Part shown: in pieces, positions 28,868 through 38,385 of the stretch
Numbering within the stretch: position 1 is the first letter of the stretch
How the letters are laid out: each line of letters begins with the position of its first letter
Assembly: GCA_016699815.1 (NCBI GenBank)
Contig: CP065012.1
Coordinates: forward strand, 1 to 64,000
DNA length: 64,000 bases
DNA from: Chitinophagaceae bacterium
GTDB taxonomy: Bacteria > Bacteroidota > Bacteroidia > Chitinophagales > Chitinophagaceae
Reading direction: 5' to 3'
Notes under the pieces: model-generated
The model's database searches: none
What the model saw: only the letters and a program-made list of their open reading frames with translations
Told to the model about the DNA's origin: nothing
Program-made: the position numbers and the translations under genes

Positions 28868-30315
28868 TTTTTAATTCTCTCACCTTTATTATTTTTCTTG
28901 CTATTGTGGTTGCCCTTTACTGGAACCTTCCGCAAAAAGTAAGACTTTGGATGATTGCCCTGGGAAGCCTGGTATTTTATGGTTTTTGGAAACCGCAATA
29001 TACCCTGCTGCTCATTTTTGCTGCGGTTATGGATTACTATATTGCCAATGCCATTCACCACACCCAAAACCCAAAAAAGCGAAAGCAGATACTCATCATA
29101 AGCCTGGTACTCAACCTTGGCCTTTTGGTTTATTTTAAGTATTTAATTTTTTTTACCGAAAACCTGCAGGATTTACTCAGCGCTTTTGGCAGCAGCATTG
29201 CATTGCCGCATTTAAATATTATTTTACCTATTGGCATCAGCTTTTACACTTTTGAAACCATAAGCTATACCGTAGATGTTTACCGTAAACATATTAAACC
29301 CGAGAAAAACTTTATCAGTTACCTCAGCTTTCTCGTTTATTTTCCGCATTTAATTGCTGGGCCGGTTTTAAGAGCTGCAGATATATTGCCGCAATTTGCC
29401 AACAGGGTAAAATTTAACTGGGGTTATATTAACGAAGGATTTGTACGTATTGTAACCGGATTATTTTTAAAAGTGGTATTGGCCGATAATATTGCCCCGC
29501 TGGTAGATGCAGGCTTTGATATGCCTTCGGCTTCTCTTAGCGCTATTGACGTGTGGACGCTTGCTTACTTATTTGGTTTCCAGATTTATTTTGATTTTTG
29601 TGCGTATTCTGCTATTGCTATTGGCGCTGCTCAAATGATGGGCATCCATTTTTTTGAAAACTTTAATTATCCTTATTTAGCCGTTTCACCCAAGGCATTT
29701 TGGAAGCGATGGCATATTTCTTTATCTAACTGGATTAAAGATTATCTCTACCTTCCACTCACCGGCACCAAAGTGGTTTACGATCAGCAGCAGGCTATTT
29801 CCGAAATACGCAATACCAAAAATGCAAAAGGGTATTTTGCCCTGTTTTTAACCTGGGCCATTATGGGCTTTTGGCATGGCGCTAACTGGACCTTTGTTAT
29901 TTGGGGATTGTACCATGCTTTCCTGGTAATGATGCACCGGGTGATTGCAAAATTTACCGGTTCGTTTAATATAACTTTTCTCAACATTTCGGGCTGGTGC
30001 ATCTCTTTACCATTTTTAATGCTTGGCTGGATACCTTTTAGGGTAACCGGCATGGCTATGCTCAAAGATTATTCTTTAAAACTCATACAGCCTGCTCACT
30101 ATACCTGGCTGGGCATGAAGGAGAATACTTATCTTATCACATTTGTTTTATTGCTTTTTGTGCTGCTGGCCTATTTGTGGAACAGGTACATTTCGCCGGC
30201 CCTGGCAAATACCTGGAGTGGGCAGTTGGTTAAAACCTTGTCTATATCTGTAATAGTGGCTTTAGTAATAGTATTCCTCAGGCCAATAAGCCAGTTTATT
30301 TATTTCCAGTTTTGA
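28864..30315 (+). CDS. MBOAT family O-acyltransferase (AlgI-like)
   Basis: 483 residues with about eleven membrane segments. It begins with the AlgI-like FNSLTFIIFLAIVVALYW and carries the family histidines in FWHGANW (about His338) and WGLYHAF (about His351). The family passes acetyl groups across the inner membrane for polysaccharide O-acetylation. It is coupled to the SGNH gene upstream (ATGA) and to a glycosyltransferase downstream (TTGA). Confidence 0.92.
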   Translation: MIFNSLTFIIFLAIVVALYWNLPQKVRLWMIALGSLVFYGFWKPQYTLLLIFAAVMDYYIANAIHHTQNPKKRKQILIISLVLNLGLLVYFKYLIFFTENLQDLLSAFGSSIALPHLNIILPIGISFYTFETISYTVDVYRKHIKPEKNFISYLSFLVYFPHLIAGPVLRAADILPQFANRVKFNWGYINEGFVRIVTGLFLKVVLADNIAPLVDAGFDMPSASLSAIDVWTLAYLFGFQIYFDFCAYSAIAIGAAQMMGIHFFENFNYPYLAVSPKAFWKRWHISLSNWIKDYLYLPLTGTKVVYDQQQAISEIRNTKNAKGYFALFLTWAIMGFWHGANWTFVIWGLYHAFLVMMHRVIAKFTGSFNITFLNISGWCISLPFLMLGWIPFRVTGMAMLKDYSLKLIQPAHYTWLGMKENTYLITFVLLLFVLLAYLWNRYISPALANTWSGQLVKTLSISVIVALVIVFLRPISQFIYFQF

Positions 30316-31421
30316 AAAAAATTGTTATTTGCATTCCCTGGTTTTGGCCGGCATATAAAGCCGGTGGCCCCATACAAAGCATTATAAACCTGGTTACTCA
30401 GTTTAAGGGCAACTGCAGGTTTTATATTTTTACTAGCAACAGCGATTTAGGCGGAGAAAAATTAACCGGTATTGAAACTAATCAATGGATTGGGTTTAAT
30501 GCCCACACAAAAATATGGTATGCTTCCCAGCAACCACGGGCTGCTTTAAAAAAAATAGTTAAGGAAATTGCCCCTGACCATTTATTTATTATCGGCCTTT
30601 TTTCACCCGCTTTTAATATTTTTCCGTTACTGGGCATTAAAAATGTACAAAAAATATTATCGCCCAGGGGAATGCTGCATCCTGGCGCTTTGCGTCAAAA
30701 AGCATTAAAGAAATATATTTTTCTTTCTTTCTTCAAAAAAACAAATGCAATAAAATCAGTTGTTTTTCATGCTACCGATGCCGAAGAAGAAAAAATGATT
30801 AAAAATAATTTTGGCAGGCAGGCTAATGTAAAAATTGCATCAAATTTTCCACGGTTGTTTTCGCCGGTAGAAAAAACAAAAGCGAACAACAGGTTAAAAC
30901 TTATAAGCATTGCACTCATAAGCCCAATGAAAAATCATTTACTGGTTTTGGAGGCTTTACAAAAATGTACTTATACTATTTCCTATGCTATTTACGGGCC
31001 CGTAAAGAACGCAGCTTATTGGCAGCAATGCAAAAATAGCATCAGGCAACTGCCAGAAAATGTAGCGGTTCAATACCATGGAATACTTGAAAGTACTGAT
31101 GTAGCAGCTGCATTGCAAAATGCAGATGTGTTTATACTACCCAGCAAAAGTGAAAATTTTGCTCATGCAATTTGCGAAGCTTTAAGCGCTGGCCTACCGG
31201 TAATTACCAGCCATTTTACTCCCTGGAACCAATTGCAGGATGCTAAAGCAGGATTAAATGTTGACCTCACATCACAAGATATTGTAAGCGCAATAGACAG
31301 GTTTGCTAAAATGGATACTTTTGAATTTTCCAACTGGAGTTTTGCTGCTGCAGGATATATCCAACATAAAATTAACAGCACTAAAATCAACGAACAATAC
31401 CATTTGCTGTTTAATATGTAG
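30312..31421 (+). CDS. Glycosyltransferase family 4
   Basis: 369 residues from a TTG start overlapping the MBOAT stop as TTGA. The N-terminus has WFWPAYKAGGPIQSIINL, the glycine-rich acceptor loop of GT4 enzymes. The donor motif is PSKSENFAHAICEALSAGLP with the family E-x7-E pattern. SPRGMLHPGALRQKALKK is a segment seen in many related glycan-locus transferases. Confidence 0.88.
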   Translation: MKKIVICIPWFWPAYKAGGPIQSIINLVTQFKGNCRFYIFTSNSDLGGEKLTGIETNQWIGFNAHTKIWYASQQPRAALKKIVKEIAPDHLFIIGLFSPAFNIFPLLGIKNVQKILSPRGMLHPGALRQKALKKYIFLSFFKKTNAIKSVVFHATDAEEEKMIKNNFGRQANVKIASNFPRLFSPVEKTKANNRLKLISIALISPMKNHLLVLEALQKCTYTISYAIYGPVKNAAYWQQCKNSIRQLPENVAVQYHGILESTDVAAALQNADVFILPSKSENFAHAICEALSAGLPVITSHFTPWNQLQDAKAGLNVDLTSQDIVSAIDRFAKMDTFEFSNWSFAAAGYIQHKINSTKINEQYHLLFNM

Positions 31422-31440
31422 TTTGCAACTATAAACAAAT

Positions 31441-32022
31441 ATGGCTTCTATAATAAAAGATAAAAAATTCACAGGGTTTGTTGTAAAATTTCTGTTGATT
31501 TTTGCAGTATTGTATTACGGCACTTTACTCATCATTGGCCTTTCTGCTCCTGAGGATTATTACAGCCCTTTTGTGGCCCAATACCTGGATTATATTACCC
31601 AACTTAAGTGGGGATTGATGAAATCAACTAAATTTCTTTTATCATTGTTTGGGATTGAAACTTATTTTGCGCCTAATTTTTCTATAAAGATTGTGGAAGG
31701 AAGAGGAGTGAGGATTGCGATGAGCTGCGTAGGTTATGCAGTATATAGTTTTTGGATTGCTTTTGTACTGGCTTCGGCGGGCAAAGTATTATCAAAAATA
31801 TTTTGGGTATTGGGAGGTTTACTATTATTATGGACTATAAACGTGGTACGAATAGCATTGTTTTTACTTGCTGTGGACCGCAACTGGCCAATGCCGCTTG
31901 GCCTCGACCACCATACCTGGTTTAATATTTTTGCCTATGGCGCTATTTTTACCCTGATGTATTTTTTTTACAAAAAAGATACTGCACCCAATTCTTCAGC
32001 TTCAACTATTGCCGGTGGATAG
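31441..32022 (+). CDS. Exosortase/archaeosortase family protein
   Basis: 193 residues with five or six membrane segments. The catalytic set of the family is present: Cys96 in AMSCVGYAVYS, Arg137 in NVVRIALF, and His157/158 in LDHHTWFN. Exosortases are membrane transpeptidases that cut C-terminal sorting signals and are usually tied to exopolysaccharide loci. The subtype cannot be named from sequence alone, and no PEP-CTERM-like substrate was seen in the window. It overlaps the acyltransferase gene by 14 bases. Confidence 0.82.
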   Translation: MASIIKDKKFTGFVVKFLLIFAVLYYGTLLIIGLSAPEDYYSPFVAQYLDYITQLKWGLMKSTKFLLSLFGIETYFAPNFSIKIVEGRGVRIAMSCVGYAVYSFWIAFVLASAGKVLSKIFWVLGGLLLLWTINVVRIALFLLAVDRNWPMPLGLDHHTWFNIFAYGAIFTLMYFFYKKDTAPNSSASTIAGG

Positions 32023-33127
32023 AGAAAGGGTTTTTGGGTTGGATATATTTAGGGCATTTGCCATTTTATGTGTGATGGTAGCGCATACCAATTCGTACTA
32101 CCTGTTGCGTAATACTGCCCGTGTTACTACACAACTATTTGCCTTTATAGGGGTGGAAACTTTTTTTGTACTCAGCGGCTTTTTAATTGGCGGCATTTTA
32201 TTGAAGTTATTTTCTGGGGATGTAAAAAATTTATCCTTAGCGGTTAAAAATTTTTGGGTGAGAAGATGGTTCCGAACGCTGCCCAATTATTTTTTGATGC
32301 TTTTAGTATATATAATACTTGAAGCAATAATGGGCGGCGTTTTAAAACCCTATTATTTACTGTTCACCGTATTTCTGCAAAATACTTTTAGGCCGCACCC
32401 CACATTTTTTGGCCCAGCCTGGAGCCTTTCCATAGAAGAATGGTTTTACCTGTTGTTTCCACTGGGTTTGGCATTTGCAATACGCTGGTTAAAATTAAGG
32501 GGCGAAAAATTATTTGCGTTTGTTGTATTGCTTTTTATAGGCAGTTGTCTTTTGCTTCGTATCGTAGTAGCCTTTACCGCCAACCCCGAATGGCTCATTG
32601 GCTTTCGTACCATAATGCCGCTAAGGCTCGATTCTATTGCCTTTGGCGTTGGCTTTGCGCTGCTAAAATATTACCATCCCGGGTTTTTTAAAAAGTACCG
32701 TTTCCTTTTTTTTGCAAGCGGTGTTGCCGGAACATTAATTATGCTTTTTGTTTTTTATTTCGGTTACCTGCAACAATACGGGCTCAAGGGAGGGTTTTTC
32801 CTGAAAACATTTTTCTTTAGCTTTTACTCATTATTTGCAGCAATGCTATTGCCTTTATGTGATGCAATTACAACTACCACAAATCGTATTTGGCAAAAAA
32901 TTATTACACATATCAGCTTAATTTCTTATTCACTTTACCTGGTGCATTGGGTTTTTGTATTGCTGGTAAATAAGTATGGCGCATCTTTTAGCGGCTGGGA
33001 ACGGATACTGATGGTGTGGGTTGCTAGTTTGGTTACCGCAACGCTGCAATACAAATATTTTGAAAAACCTATGACGGATATGAGGGAGAAATTTAGCTTT
33101 GGGAAAAAGAAAATACAAATTGCCTGA
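32009..33127 (+). CDS. Acyltransferase family 3 (OafA-like) membrane protein
   Basis: 372 residues with about ten hydrophobic segments. Family marks are LDIFRAFAILCVMVAHT, VETFFVLSGFLIG, PAWSLSIEEWFYLLFP and SLISYSLYLVHW. It probably adds acetyl or another acyl group to the exopolysaccharide. The start is TTG at 32009, inside the end of the exosortase gene. It is the third gene of this family in the window, one being dead. Confidence 0.88.
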   Translation: MPVDRERVFGLDIFRAFAILCVMVAHTNSYYLLRNTARVTTQLFAFIGVETFFVLSGFLIGGILLKLFSGDVKNLSLAVKNFWVRRWFRTLPNYFLMLLVYIILEAIMGGVLKPYYLLFTVFLQNTFRPHPTFFGPAWSLSIEEWFYLLFPLGLAFAIRWLKLRGEKLFAFVVLLFIGSCLLLRIVVAFTANPEWLIGFRTIMPLRLDSIAFGVGFALLKYYHPGFFKKYRFLFFASGVAGTLIMLFVFYFGYLQQYGLKGGFFLKTFFFSFYSLFAAMLLPLCDAITTTTNRIWQKIITHISLISYSLYLVHWVFVLLVNKYGASFSGWERILMVWVASLVTATLQYKYFEKPMTDMREKFSFGKKKIQIA

Positions 33128-33182
33128 GGAATTTTAAAGATTACCATTTACAATTTTTGAAAAAACTGGAGATAAGATTACA

Positions 33183-34907
33183 ATGATTATTTTAGGAATA
33201 AATGCTTACCATGCCGATGCTTCTGCAGCAATTTTTGTTGATGGAAAGTTAATTGCAGCTACAGAAGAAGAACGCTTTACCCGTGTAAAACACTGGGCCG
33301 GTTTTCCCTCGATGGCAGTTTTATTTTGCCTCAAGGAAGCAGGCATTAACATTGAACAGGTAGATTATTTTGCTATTGGCCGAGACCCTAAAGCTAAATT
33401 TTTTAAAAAAATACTTTATGTGCTGGCCAATCCCGGCGGTAGTGCGGCAACTATAAAAGACAGGTTCAGCAACAGCCGCAAAGTGGCCGGAATTGATGAA
33501 GAACTTTCTGCTTTATCCGGCATGGCTGCTCACCTGTTTAAAAATAAAATTGTAAATGTTGAACACCACCGCAGCCACCTTGCTTCAGCTTTTTTTGCAT
33601 CGCCATTTGAAAAGGCAGCCTGCCTTTCTATTGATGGTTCAGGTGATTTTACCACAACCATGACGGCTGTAGGAAAAACAAATTCGATAGAGGTTTTGCA
33701 GTCGCTTGATTTTCCTCATTCCCTGGGTATTTTTTATACTGCTTTTACGCAATTGCTGGGTTTTCCGCATTATGGCGACGAATACAAAGTAATGGGAATG
33801 GCGCCTTACGGCGAACCTTTATTTGTAGATAAGCTGCATGATGTTGTAACACTTTCAACAGATGGGTTGTTTAAATTAAATCTTCAATATTTTAGAAAAG
33901 GCACACAGGGAATTATAACTTACAATGAAAACCATGTGCCAATGGTTGCGCCACTCTTTAGCGAATTGATGATTGAAAAATTTGGCAATCCAAGAAAAAA
34001 TAAAGAAGAGCTAAATGCTTATCATAAAAATCTTGCGGCTTCTGTTCAGCGCTTTACTGAAGAAGTAATTTTTCATGTTCTCAATCATTTGCATATGCAA
34101 ACCGGGCTTACCGATGTATGTATTGCCGGAGGCGTAGCGCAAAACAGTGTGGCCAATGGAAAAATTACAAGAAACACTCCGTTTAAAAATGTATACATTC
34201 CATCTGCAGGGCACGATGCCGGCATTTCTATGGGCGCTGCTTTATTTGTACAGCACCAGCAAAAAAATATGCAACGCTCTCCAATTTTTTCTGCTTATAC
34301 CGGGAGCAAATGGACCAATGAAGAAATTATTGCTTTGCTGAAAAAAGAAAATATTTCTTTCCGTCAATTGCCCGATGAAGAGTTGTATGAAGCTGTAGTA
34401 AATCGCTTAATTAATGGCGGTGTAGTTGGATGGATGAACGGCAGAGCAGAATTTGGCCCACGGGCATTGGGTGCAAGGTCTATTATTGCCGATCCACGGA
34501 GAAAGGATGCAAAAGAAATTTTAAACACTAAAATCAAGCGCAGGGAAAGCTTCCGCCCATTTGCACCATCCATACTAAAAGAATTTGTGCATGAATATTT
34601 TGAAATAGATGAACCCGTGCCTTTTATGGAAAAAGTTTTTCCAATTAAAATAGAAAAACAGGAAAACATACCGGCAGTAACGCATGTAGATGGAAGCGGC
34701 AGACTACAAACGGTGGATAAAGATATTTCGCCAAGGTACTATCAGTTAATAGACACATTTAGAAAAAAAACCGGTGTGCCTATTTTACTCAACACATCTT
34801 TTAACGAAAACGAACCCATAGTAAACAGCCCTGCTGAAGCGCTGGCCTGCTTTTTACGCACCAATATGGATATGCTGGTAATGGAAAACTGCCTGGTAGA
34901 AAGATAA
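33183..34907 (+). CDS. Carbamoyltransferase (NodU/CmcH family)
   Basis: 574 residues, the full family length. The N-terminal Kae1-like domain starts ILGINAYHADASAAIF and includes EEERFTR and VEHHRSHLASAF. The C-terminal domain holds NGRAEFGPRALGARSI, the conserved carbamoyl-transfer motif. It makes carbamoyl esters from carbamoyl phosphate and ATP, here probably on a sugar hydroxyl. A hairpin terminator follows at 34936. Confidence 0.92.
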   Translation: MIILGINAYHADASAAIFVDGKLIAATEEERFTRVKHWAGFPSMAVLFCLKEAGINIEQVDYFAIGRDPKAKFFKKILYVLANPGGSAATIKDRFSNSRKVAGIDEELSALSGMAAHLFKNKIVNVEHHRSHLASAFFASPFEKAACLSIDGSGDFTTTMTAVGKTNSIEVLQSLDFPHSLGIFYTAFTQLLGFPHYGDEYKVMGMAPYGEPLFVDKLHDVVTLSTDGLFKLNLQYFRKGTQGIITYNENHVPMVAPLFSELMIEKFGNPRKNKEELNAYHKNLAASVQRFTEEVIFHVLNHLHMQTGLTDVCIAGGVAQNSVANGKITRNTPFKNVYIPSAGHDAGISMGAALFVQHQQKNMQRSPIFSAYTGSKWTNEEIIALLKKENISFRQLPDEELYEAVVNRLINGGVVGWMNGRAEFGPRALGARSIIADPRRKDAKEILNTKIKRRESFRPFAPSILKEFVHEYFEIDEPVPFMEKVFPIKIEKQENIPAVTHVDGSGRLQTVDKDISPRYYQLIDTFRKKTGVPILLNTSFNENEPIVNSPAEALACFLRTNMDMLVMENCLVER

Positions 34908-34935
34908 TTTTTTTTTACATATTTTTTATTTTTGT

Positions 34936-34969
34936 AAACAGTATACTTAGCGGTATACTGTTTTTTTTT
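34936..34969 (+). terminator. Rho-independent terminator after carbamoyltransferase gene
   Basis: A perfect 11-bp inverted repeat, AAACAGTATAC at 34936-34946 and GTATACTGTTT at 34953-34963, has a 6-base loop and is followed by T at 34964-34969. It lies 12 bases before the next ATG, so it may also sit in the 5' leader of that gene. A TATTTTTG box at 34927-34934 matches the -7 consensus, but no -33 box is seen. Confidence 0.7.
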
Positions 34970-34980
34970 ATATTCGCTTA

Positions 34981-35757
34981 ATGAAGAAGCTGTCTATAAT
35001 TACAGTTACCTATAATTCTGAAAAATACCTGGCAGAATGTATTGAGTCGGTAATTGGGCAAACTTACCCCAATATTGAACATATTATTATTGACGGAAAG
35101 TCAAAAGATGCCACAGTAAGTATTATACAAAAGTACAGCAACCATATTGCACGCTGGGTTTCTGAAACAGACAGAGGAATGTATGATGCCATTAATAAAG
35201 GGCTTGAGCTGGCATCAGGTGATTTTGTTGGCATACTCAACAGCGACGATATGCTGGATACTCCCGAAGTGATTGCTGCAATTGTAAAGGCTTTTGAAGA
35301 AAATAATACCGATGCTGTTTATGGCGACCTGGAATATGTGTACCAGGATGATCCCACTAAAATTTGGCGAATTTGGAAAGGCAAACCTTACAAAAGGAGT
35401 TTGTTTAAAGTTGGATGGATGCCGGCGCACCCAACATTTTACCTTAAAAAATCCTGCATTGACCAATATGGTGGATACGAGAACCATTATTTTTCTGCAG
35501 CAGATTATGAGTTTATGTCACGCTATCTTTATAAACACGGTTTATCGGCATATTATTTGCCCATGCTCATAGTAAAAATGAGGGTGGGTGGCATGAGCAA
35601 TAAAAGTTTCCTGCAAAGGGTAAGGGCAAACCGCAGGGATTATCTTGCCATGAAAAAGAACAATATCCCATTTGCCTTTTTTGTATCGGTGTTAAAACCT
35701 TTGAGTAAATTACACCAGTTTTATAAAAAAAATACCCAATTATTTCTTTCCTGGTAA
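34981..35757 (+). CDS. Glycosyltransferase family 2 (WcaA-like)
   Basis: 258 residues. DGKSKDAT at 38-45 and NSDD at 87-90 are the nucleotide- and metal-binding sites. The segment WVSETDRGMYDAINKGLELA is typical of the WcaA-like branch of GT2, and PAHPTFYLKKS follows in the acceptor part. The preceding 73-base gap with a terminator suggests it begins a separate transcript with the phosphatase gene. Confidence 0.9.
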   Translation: MKKLSIITVTYNSEKYLAECIESVIGQTYPNIEHIIIDGKSKDATVSIIQKYSNHIARWVSETDRGMYDAINKGLELASGDFVGILNSDDMLDTPEVIAAIVKAFEENNTDAVYGDLEYVYQDDPTKIWRIWKGKPYKRSLFKVGWMPAHPTFYLKKSCIDQYGGYENHYFSAADYEFMSRYLYKHGLSAYYLPMLIVKMRVGGMSNKSFLQRVRANRRDYLAMKKNNIPFAFFVSVLKPLSKLHQFYKKNTQLFLSW

Positions 35758-35771
35758 GGATATTGAAATAC

Positions 35772-36506
35772 ATGTTTGGATTTAAAAAAAATAAGATAAA
35801 AAATGATAATGGCTATTTTCCCATTACCGTAGATATGCATTCGCACATCCTCCCGGGCATTGATGACGGCTCGCCGGATATTGCCACATCACTGGAACTG
35901 GTAAAAGGCCTCATGCAATTGGGACTAAAAAAGTCTATTGCTACACCTCATGTAATTTCTGACCTGTACCACAATACCCCAGAATCTATTAATAATGCTT
36001 TACAGCAATTAAGGGAAGCCCTGCATCAAAACAATATTGCCTACGAAGTAAATGCAGCGGCCGAATATTTAATGGATGATTTGTTTTTGGAATTGCTGGC
36101 AAAAAAGAATTTATTAACGCTACAGGATAATCTTATTCTTACGGAATTTTCTTTTGCTTCAATGCCCAGGCAGCCGGAAGAACTCTCGTTTAAAATAATT
36201 ATGGAAGGTTATATACCCATTTTGGCACACCCTGAGCGTTACAGTTACTATCATGACCAGCCCAAAATGTATGACCGCTTAAAAGAGCTGGGTTTTGTAT
36301 TACAGGTAAATTTATTGTCACTTACGGGTTATTATGGTAAAGGGCCGTTTAAAGCGGCAAAATATATTTTAGAAAACGGCCTTGCCGGATTTGTGGGTAC
36401 CGATTTGCATCACCACAACCACCTCAGTGCTTTCTTAGATGCCCGCAACCACAATGTGTTTGAACCCTTTCTTAGCCATAAGGCCTGGAACGAAGTATTG
36501 CTTTAA
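35772..36506 (+). CDS. CpsB/CapC-type PHP-domain tyrosine phosphatase
   Basis: 244 residues from the ATG at 35772; a TTG at 35763 is less likely. The PHP metal motif DMHSHILPGIDDG lies at 21-33, with later metal ligands in AHPERY and GTDLHHHNH. Family members remove phosphate from tyrosine kinases that control capsule length, so it probably regulates export of this polysaccharide. No BY-kinase gene is in the window. Its stop overlaps the convergent trmN6 stop. Confidence 0.9.
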   Translation: MFGFKKNKIKNDNGYFPITVDMHSHILPGIDDGSPDIATSLELVKGLMQLGLKKSIATPHVISDLYHNTPESINNALQQLREALHQNNIAYEVNAAAEYLMDDLFLELLAKKNLLTLQDNLILTEFSFASMPRQPEELSFKIIMEGYIPILAHPERYSYYHDQPKMYDRLKELGFVLQVNLLSLTGYYGKGPFKAAKYILENGLAGFVGTDLHHHNHLSAFLDARNHNVFEPFLSHKAWNEVLL

Positions 36507-37210
36507 AGATACAGGTAATAATCTTTTAGTAAATGTACAAATTCGGATGTGTATGTCCCGTTTTCATCTTTAATGCTCATTTGCTTAATATCTGCTTCGT
36601 TTTTTTTTCGGCTAAACATTTGCATACTTCTAAAATATCCGTGCCGGTTGGTTTGTTTAACATTTACTTCTTTACAACAAAATAAATTATTGGCGTTTGC
36701 CAATTGGTTTGTTTTTTTATTGAGAACATAGGGAATTAAAATTGCAGCAATGCCATTTTCTGATAAAAGTTGAGAAATATAAAGAAACAGGTCGCTTAAA
36801 TTTAGTAAACCCTGGTGTTTTGCAATATTTTTCCCGCTCTCCGGCGATAATAAATTGTTTTCAAAAAATGGCGGGTTACAAATAATAAGATCAAACTTTT
36901 GAGCCGTTGAAAATTGCTGCACCGGAATGGGCAATACCGTTAAACGCTTGCCCCAGTTGCTTGCCAGGAAATTTTCCTCTGCCTGCAAAGCCGCACCTGC
37001 ATTGATTTCTATGGCAGCAATGGCTGCATTTGATTTTTGTGCCAGCATTAGGGTCAATAAGCCTGTGCCGGTACCAATATCTAAAATGTTTTGAATTTGG
37101 TTGTCCGTTTCAATTTCATTTGCTACCCATGCCCCAAATAAGCAGGAGTCTGTGCAAACCTTCATAGCACATTTATCCTGTTGTATGCTGAATTGCTTAA
37201 AATGAAACAC
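36503..37210 (-). CDS. trmN6: tRNA1(Val) adenine-37 N6-methyltransferase
   Basis: 235 residues. The SAM motif DIGTGTG is at 44-50, and the catalytic NPPF of amino-methyltransferases at 112-115. The opening FKQFSIQQDKCAMKVCTD is typical of TrmN6 (YfiC). It methylates adenine 37 in tRNA(Val). The gene faces the polysaccharide locus and its stop codon overlaps that of the phosphatase gene, so it marks the end of the locus. Confidence 0.9.
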   Translation of the reverse strand: MFHFKQFSIQQDKCAMKVCTDSCLFGAWVANEIETDNQIQNILDIGTGTGLLTLMLAQKSNAAIAAIEINAGAALQAEENFLASNWGKRLTVLPIPVQQFSTAQKFDLIICNPPFFENNLLSPESGKNIAKHQGLLNLSDLFLYISQLLSENGIAAILIPYVLNKKTNQLANANNLFCCKEVNVKQTNRHGYFRSMQMFSRKKNEADIKQMSIKDENGTYTSEFVHLLKDYYLYL

Positions 37211-37335
37211 TGGTTAATGAATAATTAATAATGTAAAATTTAGAATTGATAATCTGAAGATAAACAGCAACCCTCTAAACCTTCTAAACGCTCTATACCC
37301 TCTAAATAAAAAAAATATAATTTTCCCCTTTACAA

Positions 37336-38376
37336 CTAACTTGCGCTTGGCACCACATCTACTTTTACAAACTCCTGGCGCAGGTATTTATAATGTGCGG
37401 CAATGGCTATCATGCCGGCATTGTCTGTACAGTACTCGAATGGCGGAATAAATACTTTCCAGTTTAAAGTTTTGCCAAGCCTTTCTACTTCTTTGCGCAA
37501 ACCGCTGTTGGCGCTTACACCACCTGCAATGCAAATGGTATTGATACCGGTTTGCAGCGAAGCTTTTTTCAATTTATTGAGTAAAATACTTATAATGCGG
37601 TATTGTACCGAAGCGCAAATATCCGCAAGATGGGTATCTATAAATTGTTTTCTCTCTTCTTCGGTAGCCGTAAAAATTTCTTTGTAAACATTTGACTTGC
37701 CAGCATTTTGCAAAAAATATAATATAGAAGTTTTTAAGCCGGAAAAACTAAAGTTAAGGCCATCTACTTTTGGTTCGGGAAATGTATAAGCAAGTGGGTT
37801 ACCGGTTGCAGCATATTTATCAATAAGCGGCCCGCCAGGGTAGGGCAACCCAATGAGTTTTGCCGTTTTATCAAATGCTTCGCCTGCTGCATCATCAATG
37901 GTTTCTCCTATAACCTGCATATTATAAGCCGATGTACATTTTACAATTTGCGTATGGCCGCCACTTACGGTAAGGCATAAAAAAGGAAAAGTTGGTTTGG
38001 GTTCGTTTATTAGATTTGCCAATACATGTGCATGCATGTGCTGTACTGCAATGAGCGGTTTATTTAATGCCAGCGATAATGATTTTGCAAAACCGGCGCC
38101 TACCAGCAATGCGCCAATTAAACCCGGCGATTGCGTAAAGGCAAAAGCATCTACATCACTTAATTGAATGCCGGCTTTATTAACTGCCGCATCTACTACC
38201 GGAACTATATTTTGCAAATGTGCCCTGCTGGCCAGTTCGGGAACTACGCCGCCATATTGCTCATGAATTTTTTGTGTAGCAATTATATTGCTTGCAATGC
38301 GGCCATTAATGCTTACTGCTGCTGCGGTTTCATCGCAACTGGATTCTATGGCTAATATTACTGGCTCTTGGGAAAT
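37336..38376 (-). CDS. tsaD: tRNA N6-adenosine threonylcarbamoyltransferase
   Basis: 346 residues if read from the ATT at 38376-38374. AIESSCDETAAAV near the N-terminus and HMHAH, the metal site, mark TsaD, which makes t6A37 in tRNAs with TsaB and TsaE. No ATG, GTG or TTG lies between the in-frame stop at 38388-38386 and the conserved block. The first TTG is at 38217, which would drop 53 conserved residues. An ATT or ATC start is therefore likely, unless there is a base error. It follows the VOC gene closely and may be co-transcribed with it. Confidence 0.9.
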   Translation of the reverse strand: MSQEPVILAIESSCDETAAAVSINGRIASNIIATQKIHEQYGGVVPELASRAHLQNIVPVVDAAVNKAGIQLSDVDAFAFTQSPGLIGALLVGAGFAKSLSLALNKPLIAVQHMHAHVLANLINEPKPTFPFLCLTVSGGHTQIVKCTSAYNMQVIGETIDDAAGEAFDKTAKLIGLPYPGGPLIDKYAATGNPLAYTFPEPKVDGLNFSFSGLKTSILYFLQNAGKSNVYKEIFTATEEERKQFIDTHLADICASVQYRIISILLNKLKKASLQTGINTICIAGGVSANSGLRKEVERLGKTLNWKVFIPPFEYCTDNAGMIAIAAHYKYLRQEFVKVDVVPSAS

Positions 38377-38385
38377 GATATTGGT

